DNA from: Ctena decussata
Lineage: Eukaryota; Mollusca; Bivalvia; Lucinida; Lucinidae
Length of the DNA stretch: 64,000 nucleotides
NCBI GenBank assembly: GCA_963989385.1
Contig: OZ022503.1
Location: 68,174,123 to 68,238,122, forward strand
Reading direction: 5' to 3'
Each line of letters starts with the position of its first letter. Position 1 is the stretch's first letter. Below are positions 53,888-64,000 of the stretch, piece by piece. The position numbers and the translations under genes are program-made. The notes below the pieces were generated by a model, which worked only from the letters and a program-made list of their open reading frames with translations, did not search any database and was not told the DNA's origin.

Positions 53888-56800
53888 TTAAGAATAACTT
53901 CCACTGCAGGCCCATACATAAAAGTTTGCTCCTTTATTACTCTGCACATGGACAATTATTTGCGCTTTTATTTGCCCCAGGCATGTACCTATGTAAGTAC
54001 CGTTTACAGTGCAAAGATGGATGTTATCGGTCGCTGAACGTCGGAGCAGTAGGCATTTAATGCATTTTCCCATAGTGTCCAATGCAACATTGACACCTAA
54101 TTTTCTCCATTCTCAAGAGCTTTGAGTCTCTGCAAAACATATACATGGGTAGACACAAATAAGTGAAATAGAATAAAGGCTATTTCAGCTTTAGCTTTTA
54201 TTCCGTTTGGGAGCTAAAGTCGCACAAGCTTTTGTTTACAAACATTTCGGGCTGAAACTAGTGCGAAATGAGAGGATTGGGATAAACATTCAATTGACCA
54301 TATGTGCCAAAAATTCTCGTTCTTTAGTTTTCGAGTTATAACCCCTGGAAGTCGTAAACTGCACGACTTTGCCCTCGAATATCTCGACAACGGAGAAAGG
54401 AGAATTTCTGGGATTTTTGTCCCAAGAAATATATGGAAATTATCTGTAATTTTAGCACAGTTTCAGAACGATTCGTGAAAGTCACCTTTTAAGAATAACT
54501 TCCACTGCAGGCCCATACATAAAAGTTTGCTCCTTTATTACTCTGCACTTGGACAATTATTTGCGCTGTCATTTGCCCCGGGCATGTACCTATGTAATTA
54601 CCGTTTACAGTGCAAAGATGGATGTTATCGGTCGCTGAACGTCGGAGTAGTAGGCGTTTAATGCATTTTCCCATAGGGTCCAATGCAAAATTGACACCTC
54701 ATTTTCTCCATTCTCAAGAGCTTTGAGTCTCTGCAAAACATATACATGTGTAGACACAAATAAGTGAAATAGAATGAAGGCTATTTCAGCTTTAGCTTTT
54801 ATTCCGTTTGGGAGCTAAAGTCGCACAAACTTTGGTTTACAAAAATTTCGATGGCCTATAGTTCGCAAGTTATGCAATCAGTTGACATAAGATTGTGCAA
54901 GCATGTAGACATGTTAATGGCCTTTATATATGCCAAGTTTCAGATGTTTACCTACTCAGACAAGCAAGCAGTAGCGGTTTGAAATTTTCACAATTTGGGC
55001 TACACGTTCGGGACGATTCGTGACCTTAGGTGACTTGCACAATTCGGGCTGAAACTAGTGCCAATTGAGAGGGTTGGGATAAACATTCAATTGACCATAT
55101 GTGCCAAAAATTATCGTTCTTTAGTTTTCGAGTTATAGCCCCTGGAAGTTGTAAACTGCACGACTTTGCCCTCGAATATCTCGACAACGCAGAAAGGAGA
55201 ATTTCTGGGATTTTTCCCAAGAAATATATGGGAAATATCTGTAATTTTAGCACAGTTTCAGAACGATTCGTGAAATCACCTTTTAAGAATAACTTCCACT
55301 GCAGGCCCATACATAAAAGTTTGCTCCTTTATCACTCTGCAAATGGACAATAATTGGCGCTGTTATTTGCCCCAAGCATGTACCTATGTAATTACTGTTT
55401 ACAGTGCAAAGATGGATGTTATCGGTCGCTGAACGTCGGAGCAGTAGGCGTTTAATGCATTTTCCCATAGGATCCAATGCAAAATTGACACCTCATTTTC
55501 TCCATTCTCAAGAGCTTTGAGTCTCTGCAAAACATATACATGTGTACACACAAATGAGTGAAATAGAATGAAGGCTATTTCAGCTTTAGCTTTTATTCCG
55601 TTTGGGAGCTAAAGTCGCACAAACTTTGGTTTACAAAAATTTCGATGGCCTATAGTTCGCAAGTTATGCAATCAGTTGACATAAGATTGTGCATGCATGT
55701 AGACATGTTAATGGCCTTTATATATGCCAAGTTTCAGACGGCTACCTACTCAGACAAGCAAGCAGTAGCGGTTTGAAATTTTCACAATTTGGGCTACACG
55801 TTCGGGACGATTCGTGACCTTAGGTGACTTGCACAATTCGGGCTGAAACTAGTGCCAATGAGAGGGTTGGCATAAACATTCAATTGACCATATGTGCCAA
55901 AAATTCTCGTTCTTTAGTTTTCGAGTTATAACCCCTGGAAGTCGTAAACTGCACGACTTTGCCCTCGAATATCTCGACAACGGAGAAAGGAGAATTTCTG
56001 GGATTTTTGTCCCAAGAAATATATGGAAATTATCTGTAATTTTAGCACAGTTTCAGAACGATTCGTGAAAGTCACCTTTTAAGAATAACTTCCACTGCAG
56101 GCCCATACATAAAAGTTTGCTCCTTTATTACTCTGCACTTGGACAATTATTTGCGCTGTTATTTGCCCCGGGCATGTACCCATGTTATTACCGTCTACAG
56201 TGCAAAGATGGATGTTATCGGTCGCTGAACGTCGGAGTAGTAGGCGTTTAATGCATTTTCCCATAGGGTCCAATGCAAAATTGACACCTCATTTTCTCCA
56301 TTCTCAAGAGCTTTGAGTCTCTGCAAAACATATACATGTGTAGACACAAATAAGTGAAATAGAATGAAGGCTATTTCAGCTTTAGCTTTTATTCCGTTTG
56401 GGAGCTAAAGTCGCACAAACTTTGGTTTACAAAAATTTCGATGGCCTATAGTTCGCAAGTTATGCAATCAGTTGACATAAGATTGTGCAAGCATGTAGAC
56501 ATGTTAATGGCCTTTATATATGCCAAGTTTTAGATGGCTACCTACTCAGACAAGCAAGCAGTAGCGGTTTGAAATTTTCACAATTTGGGCTACACGTTCG
56601 GGACGATTCGTGACCTTAGGTGACTTGCACAATTCGGGCTGAAACTAGTGCTAAATGAGAGGGTTGGGATAAACATTCAATTGACCATATGTGCCAAAAA
56701 TTCTCGTTCTTTAGTTTTCGAGTTATAGCCCCTGGAAGTCGTAAACTGCACGACTTTGCCCTCGAATATCTCGACAACGGAGAAAGGAGAATTTCTGGGT

Positions 56801-57669
56801 TTTTTTCCCAAGAAATATATGGAAATTATCTGTAATTTTAGCACAGTTTCAGAACGATTCGTGAAAGTCACCTTTTAAGAATAACTTCCACTGCAGGCCC
56901 ATACATAAAAGTTTGCTCCTTTATTACTCTGCACATGGACAATTATTTGCGCTGTTATTTGCCCCAGGCATGTACCTATGTAATTACCGTTTACATTGCA
57001 AAGATGGATGTTATCGGTCGCTGAACGTCGGAGCAGTAGGCGTTTAATGCATTTTCCTGTAGGGTCCAATGCAAAATTGACATCTCATTTTCTCCATTCT
57101 CAAGAGCTTTGATTCTCTGCAAAACATATACATGTGTAGACACAAATAAGTGAAATAGAATGAAGGCTATTTCAGCTTTAGCTTTTATTCCGTTTGTGAG
57201 CTAAAGTCGCACAAACTTTTGTTTACAAAAATTTCGATGGCCTATAGTTCGCAAGTTATGCAATCAGTTGACATAAGATTGTGCATGATGTAGACAAGTT
57301 AATGGCCTTTATATATGCCAAGTTTCAGATGGCTACCTACTCAGACAAGCAAGCAGTAGCGGTTTGAAATTTTCACAATTTGGGCTACACGTTCGGGACG
57401 ATTCGTGACCTTAGGTGACTTGCACAATTCGGGCTGAAACTAGTGCCAAATGAGAGGGTTGGGATAAACATTCAATTGACCATATGTGCCAAAAATTCTC
57501 GTTCTTTAATTTTCGAGTTAAAGCCCCTGGAAATCGTAAACTGCACGACTTTGCCCTCGAATATCTTGACAACGGAGAAAGGAGAATTTCTGGGATTTTT
57601 TCCCAAGAAATATATGGAAATTATCTGTAATTTTAGCACAGTTTCAGAACGATTCGTGAAAGTCACCTT
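53888..57669 (+). repeat. Five-unit higher-order repeat, copy 1 (3,782 bp)
   Basis: Units 53888 (601 bp), 54489, 55283, 56079 and 56875 form a block that is repeated exactly 3,782 bp downstream. Diagnostic variants include CATGGGTAGACAC, the 195-bp deletion junction, TTTTTGTCCCAAG, CACTTGGACAATT, CCCGGGCATG, CTTTGGTTTAC, a GGATCC (BamHI) site in unit 55283, GTGTACACAC and GTGAAATCACC. Only about a dozen differences from copy 2 were noticed by eye, for example GTCATTTGCC versus GTTATTTGCC. Confidence 0.93.
54246..54249 (+). other. 195-bp deletion junction, 601-bp unit, first copy
   Basis: CAAACATTTCG passes directly into GGCTGAAACTAGTGCG. The segment normally starting ATGGCCTATAG and ending GCACAA is missing. 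TTCG is present at both parental breakpoints, so the deletion is at a 4-bp microhomology. Confidence 0.93.
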
Positions 57670-60600
57670 TTAAGAATAACTTCCACTGCAGGCCCATACA
57701 TAAAAGTTTGCTTCTTTATTACTCTGCACATGGACAATTATTTGCGCTTTTATTTGCCCCAGGCATGTACCTATGTAAGTACCGTTTACAGTGCAAAGAT
57801 GGATGTTATCGGTCGCTGAACGTCGGAGCAGTAGGCGTTTAATGCATTTTCCCATAGTGTCCAATGCAACATTGACACCTAATTTTCTCCATTCTCAAGA
57901 GCTTTGAGTCTCTGCAAAACATATACATGGGTAGACACAAATAAGTGAAATAGAATAAAGGCTATTTCAGCTTTAGCTTTTATTCCGTTTGGGAGCTAAA
58001 GTCGCACAAGCTTTTGTTTACAAACATTTCGGGCTGAAACTAGTGCGAAATGAGAGGATTGGGATAAACATTCAATTGACCATATGTGCCAAAAATTCTC
58101 GTTCTTTAGTTTTCGAGTTATAACCCCTGGAAGTCGTAAACTGCACGACTTTGCCCTCGAATATCTCGACAACGGAGAAAGGAGAATTTCTGGGATTTTT
58201 GTCCCAAGAAATATATGGAAATTATCTGTAATTTTAGCACAGTTTCAGAACGATTCGTGAAAGTCACCTTTTAAGAATAACTTCCACTGCAGGCCCATAC
58301 ATAAAAGTTTGCTCCTTTATTACTCTGCACTTGGACAATTATTTGCGCTGTTATTTGCCCCGGGCATGTACCTATGTAATTACCGTTTACAGTGCAAAGA
58401 TGGATGTTATCGGTCGCTGAACGTCGGAGTAGTAGGCGTTTAATGCATTTTCCCATAGGGTCCAATGCAAAATTGACACCTCATTTTCTCCATTCTCAAG
58501 AGCTTTGAGTCTCTGCAAAACATATACATGTGTAGACACAAATAAGTGAAATAGAATGAAGGCTATTTCAGCTTTAGCTTTTATTCCGTTTGGGAGCTAA
58601 AGTCGCACAAACTTTGGTTTACAAAAATTTCGATGGCCTATAGTTCGCAAGTTATGCAATCAGTTGACATAGGATTGTGCAAGCATGTAGACATGTTAAT
58701 GGCCTTTATATATGCCAAGTTTCAGATGTTTACCTACTCAGACAAGCAAGCAGTAGCGGTTTGAAATTTTCACAATTTGGGCTACACGTTCGGGACGATT
58801 CGTGACCTTAGGTGACTTGCACAATTCGGGCTGAAACTAGTGCCAATTGAGAGGGTTGGGATAAACATTCAATTGACCATATGTGCCAAAAATTCTCGTT
58901 CTTTAGTTTTCGAGTTATAGCCCCTGGAAGTCGTAAACTGCACGACTTTGCCCTCGAATATCTCGACAACGCAGAAAGGAGAATTTCTGGGATTTTTCCC
59001 AAGAAATATATGGGAAATATCTGTAATTTTAGCACAGTTTCAGAACGATTCGTGAAATCACCTTTTAAGAATAACTTCCACTGCAGGCCCATACATAAAA
59101 GTTTGCTCCTTTATCACTCTGCACATGGACAATAATTGGCGCTGTTATTTGCCCCAAGCATGTACCTATGTAATTACTGTTTACAGTGCAAAGATGGATG
59201 TTATCGGTCGCTGAACGTCGGAGCAGTAGGCGTTTAATGCATTTTCCCATAGGATCCAATGCAAAATTGACACCTCATTTTCTCCATTCTCAAGAGCTTT
59301 GAGTCTCTGCAAAACATATACATGTGTACACACAAATAAGTGAAATAGAATGAAGGCTATTTCAGCTTTAGCTTTTATTCCGTTTGGGAGCTAAAGTCGC
59401 ACAAACTTTGGTTTACAAAAATTTCGATGGCCTATAGTTCGCAAGTTATGCAATCAGTTGACATAAGATTGTGCATGCATGTAGACATGTTAATGGCCTT
59501 TATATATGCCAAGTTTCAGACGGCTACCTACTCAGACAAGCAAGCAGTAGCGGTTTGAAATTTTCACAATTTGGGCTACACGTTCGGGACGATTCGTGAC
59601 CTTAGGTGACTTGCACAATTCGGGCTGAAACTAGTGCCAATGAGAGGGTTGGCATAAACATTCAATTGACCATATGTGCCAAAAATTCTCGTTCTTTAGT
59701 TTTCGAGTTATAACCCCTGGAAGTCGTAAACTGCACGACTTTGCCCTCGAATATCTCGACAACGGAGAAAGGAGAATTTCTGGGATTTTTGTCCCAAGAA
59801 ATATATGGAAATTATCTGTAATTTTAGCACAGTTTCAGAACGATTCGTGAAAGTCACCTTTTAAGAATAACTTCCACTGCAGGCCCATACATAAAAGTTT
59901 GCTCCTTTATTACTCTGCACTTGGACAATTATTTGCGCTGTTATTTGCCCCGGGCATGTACCCATGTTATTACCGTCTACAGTGCAAAGATGGATGTTAT
60001 CGGTCGCTGAACGTCGGAGTAGTAGGCGTTTAATGCATTTTCCCATAGGGTCCAATGCAAAATTGACACCTCATTTTCTCCATTCTCAAGAGCTTTGAGT
60101 CTCTGCAAAACATATACATGTGTAGACACAAATAAGTGAAATAGAATGAAGGCTATTTCAGCTTTAGCTTTTATTCCGTTTGGGAGCTAAAGTCGCACAA
60201 ACTTTTGTTTACAAAAATTTCGATGGCCTATAGTTCGCAAGTTATGCAATCAGTTGACATAAGATTGTGCAAGCATGTAGACATGTTAATGGCCTTTATA
60301 TATGCCAAGTTTTAGATGGCTACCTACTCAGACAAGCAAGCAGTAGCGGTTTGAAATTTTCACAATTTGGGCTACACGTTCGGGACGATTCGTGACCTTA
60401 GGTGACTTGCACAATTCGGGCTGAAACTAGTGCTAAATGAGAGGGTTGGGATAAACATTCAATTGACCATATGTGCCAAAAATTCTCGTTCTTTAGTTTT
60501 CGAGTTATAGCCCCTGGAAGTCGTAAACTGCACGACTTTGCCCTCGAATATCTCGACAACGGAGAAAGGAGAATTTCTGGGTTTTTTTCCCAAGAAATAT

Positions 60601-61451
60601 ATGGAAATTATCTGTAATTTTAGCACAGTTTCAGAACGATTCGTGAAAGTCACCTTTTAAGAATAACTTCCACTGCAGGCCCATACATAAAAGTTTGCTC
60701 CTTTATTACTCTGCACATGGACAATTATTTGCGCTGTTATTTGCCCCAGGCATGTACCTATGTAATTACCGTTTACAGTGCAAAGATGGATGTTATCGGT
60801 CGCTGAACGTCGGAGCAGTAGGCGTTTAATGCATTTTCCTGTAGGGTCCAATGCAAAATTGACATCTCATTTTCTCCATTCTCAAGAGCTTTGATTCTCT
60901 GCAAAACATATACATGTGTAGACACAAATAAGTGAAATAGAATGAAGGCTATTTCAGCTTTAGCTTTTATTCCGTTTGTGAGCTAAAGTCGCACAAACTT
61001 TTGTTTACAAAAATTTCGATGGCCTATAGTTCGCAAGTTATGCAATCAGTTGACATAAGATTGTGCATGATGTAGACAAGTTAATGGCCTTTATATATGC
61101 CAAGTTTCAGATGGCTACCTACTCAGACAAGCAAGCAGTAGCGGTTTGAAATTTTCACAATTTGGGCTACACGTTCGGGACGATTCGTGACCTTAGGTGA
61201 CTTGCACAATTCGGGCTGAAACTAGTGCCAAATGAGAGGGTTGGGATAAACATTCAATTGACCATATGTGCCAAAAATTCTCGTTCTTTAATTTTCGAGT
61301 TAAAGCCCCTGGAAATCGTAAACTGCACGACTTTGCCCTCGAATATCTCGACAACGGAGAAAGGAGAATTTCTGGGATTTTTTCCCAAGAAATATATGGA
61401 AATTATCTGTAATTTTAGCACAGTTTCAGAACGATTCGTGAAAGTCACCTT
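57670..61451 (+). repeat. Five-unit higher-order repeat, copy 2 (3,782 bp)
   Basis: Units 57670 (601 bp), 58271, 59065, 59861 and 60657 repeat copy 1 unit for unit and indel for indel. Differences are sparse single bases, such as ATAGGATTG versus ATAAGATTG and CTTTTGTTTAC versus CTTTGGTTTAC near 60200. This is the longest highly identical tandem segment in the window. Confidence 0.93.
58028..58031 (+). other. 195-bp deletion junction, 601-bp unit, second copy
   Basis: Identical junction to the one at 54246, displaced by 3,782 bp. It was therefore copied with the block and did not arise independently. Confidence 0.93.
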
Positions 61452-64000
61452 TTAAGAATAACTTCCACTGCAGGCCCATACATAAAAGTTTGCTCCTTTA
61501 TTACTCTGCACATGGACAATTATTTGCGCTGTTATTTGCCCCAGGCATGTACCTATGTAATTACCGTTTACAGTGCAAAGATGGATGTTATCGGTCGCTG
61601 AACGTCGGAGCAGTAGGCGTTTAATGCATTTTCCCATAGGATCCAATGCAAAATTGACACCTCATTTTCTCCATTCTCAAGAGCTTTGAGTCTCTGCAAA
61701 ACATATACATGTGTACACACAAATAAGTGAAATAGAATGAAGGCTATTTCAGCTTTAGCTTTTATTCCGTTTGGGAGCTAAAGTCGCACAAACTTTTGTT
61801 TACAAAAATTTCGATGGCCTATAGTTCGCAAGTTATGCAATCAGTTGACATAAGATTGTGCAAGCATGTAGACATGTTGATGGCCTTTATATATGCCAAG
61901 TTTCAGATGGCTACCTACTCAGACAAGCAAGCAGTAGCGGTTTGAAATTTTCACAATTTGGGCTACACGTTCGGGACGATTCGTGACCTTAGGTGACTTG
62001 CACAATTCGGGCTGAAACTAGTGCCAATGAGAGGGTTGGCATAAACATTCAATTGACCATATGTGCCAAAAATTCTCGTTCTTTAGTTTTCGAGTTATAG
62101 CCCCTGGAAGTCGTAAACTGCACGACTTTGCCCTCGAATATCTCGACAACGGAGAAAGGAGAATTTCTGGGATTTTTGTCCCAAGAAATATATGGAAATT
62201 ATCTGTAATTTTAGCACAGTTTCAGAACGATTCGTGAAAGTCACCTTTTAAGAATAACTTCCACTGCAGGCCCATACATAAAAGTTTGCTCCTTTATTAC
62301 TCTGCACTTGGACAATTATTTGCGCTGTTATTTGCCCCAGGCATGTACCCATGTAATTACCGTCTACAGTGCAAAGATGGATGTTATCGGTCGCTGAACG
62401 TCGGAGCAGTAGGCGTTTAATGCATTTTCCCATAGGGTCCAATGCAAAATTGACACCTCATTTTCTCCATTCTCATAAGCTTTGAGTCTCTGCAAAACAT
62501 ATACATGTGTAGACACAAATAAGTGAAATAGAATGAAGGCTATTTCAGCTTTAGCTTTTATTCCGTTTGGGAGCTCAAGTCGCACAAACTTTTGTTTACA
62601 AAAATTTCGATGGCCTATAGTTCGCAAGTTATGCAATCAATTGACATAAGATTGTGCAAGCATGTAGACATGTTAATGGCCTTTATATGTGCCAAGTTTC
62701 AGATGGCTACCTACTCAGACAAGCAAGCAGTAGCGGTTTGAAATTTTCACAATTTGGGCTACACGTTCGGGACGATTCGTGACCTTAGGTGACTTGCACA
62801 ATTCGGGCTGAAACTAGTGCCAATTGAGAGGGTTGGGATAAACATTCATTGACCATATGTGCCAAAAATTCTCGTTCTTTAGTTTTCGAGTTATAGCCCC
62901 TGGAAGTCGTAAACTGCACGACTTTGCCCTCGAATATCTCGACAACGGAGAAAGGAGAATTTCTGGGATTTTTCCCAAGAAATATATGGGAATTATCTGT
63001 AATTTTAGCACAGTTTCAGAACGATTCGAGAAATCACCTTTTAAGAATAACTTCCACTGCAGGCCCATATATAAAAGTTTGCTCCTTTATTACTCTGCAC
63101 ATGGACAATTATTTGCGCTGTTATTTGCCCCAGGCATGTACCTATGTAATTACCGTTTACAGTGCAAAGATGGATGTTATCGGTCGCTGAACGTCGGAGC
63201 AGTAGGCGTTTAATGCATTTTCCCATAGGATCCAATGCAAAATTGACACCTCATTTTCTCCATTCTCAAGAGCTTTGAGTCTCTGCAAAACATATACATG
63301 TGTACACACAAATAAGTGAAATAGAATGAAGGCTATTTCAGCTTTAGCTTTTATTCCGTTTGGGAGCTAAAGTCGCACAAACTTTGGTTTGCAAAAATTT
63401 CGATGGCCTATAGTTCGCAAGTTATGCAATCAGTTGACATAAGATTGTGCATGCATGTAGACATGTTAATGGCCTTTATATATGCCAAGTTTCAGATGGC
63501 TACCTACTCAGACAAGCAAGCAGTAGCGGTTTGAAATTTTCACAATTTGGGCTACACGTTCGGGACGATTCGTGACCTTAGGTGACTTGAACAATTCGGG
63601 CTGAAACTAGTGCCAAATGAGAGGGTTGGGATAAACATTCAATTGACCATATGTGCCAAAAATTCTCGTTCTTTAAGTTTCGAGTTATAGCCCCTGGAAG
63701 TCGTAAACTGCACGACTTTGCCCTCGAATATCTCGACAACGGAGAAAGGAGAATTTCTGGGATATTTTCCCAAGAAATATATGGGAATTATTTGTAATTT
63801 TAGCACAGTTTCAGAACGATTCGTGAAAGTCACCTTTTAAGGTTAAATCCCACTGCAGGCCCATACATAAAAGTTTGCTCCTTTATTACTCTGCACATGG
63901 ACAATTATTTGCGCTGTTATTTGCCCCAAGCATGTACCTATGTAATTACCGTTTACAGTGCAAAGATGGATGTTATCGGTCGCTGAACGTCGGAGCAGTA
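61452..64000 (+). repeat. Scrambled continuation of the five-unit family
   Basis: Unit 61452 resembles unit 59065 (GGATCC, GTGTACACAC, GCCAATGAGAGGGTTGGCAT). Unit 62248 begins like 59861 (CACTTGGAC, GTACCCATG, CCGTCTACAG) but ends like 58271 (GCCAATTGAGAGG, GAAATCACC). Unit 63041 again resembles 59065. The order breaks the five-unit rule, consistent with unequal crossover at the edge of the amplified block. Confidence 0.75.

Larger units (their letters stand above)
35804..64000 (+). repeat. Satellite array block 4
   Basis: The unit interrupted by the insert resumes at 35804. Later units start at 36542, 37337, 38132, 38927, 39724, 40469, 41264, 42059, 42856, 43650, 44446, 45191, 45936, 46732, 47527, 48322, 49118, 49913, 50708, 51501, 52296, 53092, 53888, 54489, 55283, 56079, 56875, 57670, 58271, 59065, 59861, 60657, 61452, 62248, 63041 and 63837. 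Steps are 793-797 bp except for three of 745 and two of 601. The final unit is cut by the window edge. Confidence 0.98.

Noticed and set aside
1..64000. CRISPR array
   Set aside because: The repeats are ~795 bp and contiguous, with no short repeat/unique spacer alternation and no cas genes.
1..64000. rRNA, tRNA or 5S gene arrays
   Set aside because: No conserved rRNA segments or tRNA cloverleaf with internal A and B boxes were recognised in the unit or the insert.

Overview
The window is almost entirely one tandemly repeated satellite DNA. The basic unit is 795-796 bp, and about 80 unit-equivalents fill the 64 kb. I recognise no protein gene, rRNA, tRNA or CRISPR array. Short open frames recur once per repeat. 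The commonest begin at TTG or GTG rather than ATG, and they break wherever a copy carries a small indel, so I treat the array as non-coding. The organism cannot be named from this sequence. A homogeneous array of near-800-bp units with higher-order repeats and an embedded inverted-repeat transposon points to eukaryotic heterochromatin (pericentromeric, subtelomeric, or a sex or B chromosome). About 26 CpG per unit are retained, which argues against a heavily CpG-methylated, vertebrate-like germline and would suit many invertebrates. That is inference only.

Layout, using the TTAAGAATAAC motif as unit start. Block 1 (1-7419) is in the reference (+) orientation. Block 2 (7420-11466) is about five units in the opposite orientation. 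Block 3 (11467-35010) returns to +. A unique 793-bp segment (35011-35803) with 26-bp imperfect terminal inverted repeats, a probable non-autonomous DNA transposon, interrupts one unit without removing satellite bases. Block 4 (35804-64000) continues in + to the window end. The array runs off both edges.

Inside the array, copies share private variants that reveal higher-order repeats: a five-unit 3,782-bp duplication (53888-61451), a three-unit 2,388-bp duplication (27029-31804), a two-unit 1,590-bp alternation (47527-50707), and others. Derived units carry shared deletions (745 bp three times, 601 bp twice), and one unit has a private 44-bp deletion. Small local tandem duplications (71, 27, 8 and 5 bp) account for the other unit-length anomalies. 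A segment of about 1.07 kb recurs with apparent identity 15.9 kb away. Together these record unequal exchange, segmental amplification, an inversion and a transposon insertion.

Nothing here looks like a multi-gene system. The candidate novelties are the satellite family itself, its inverted block, the terminal-inverted-repeat element and the nested higher-order structure.
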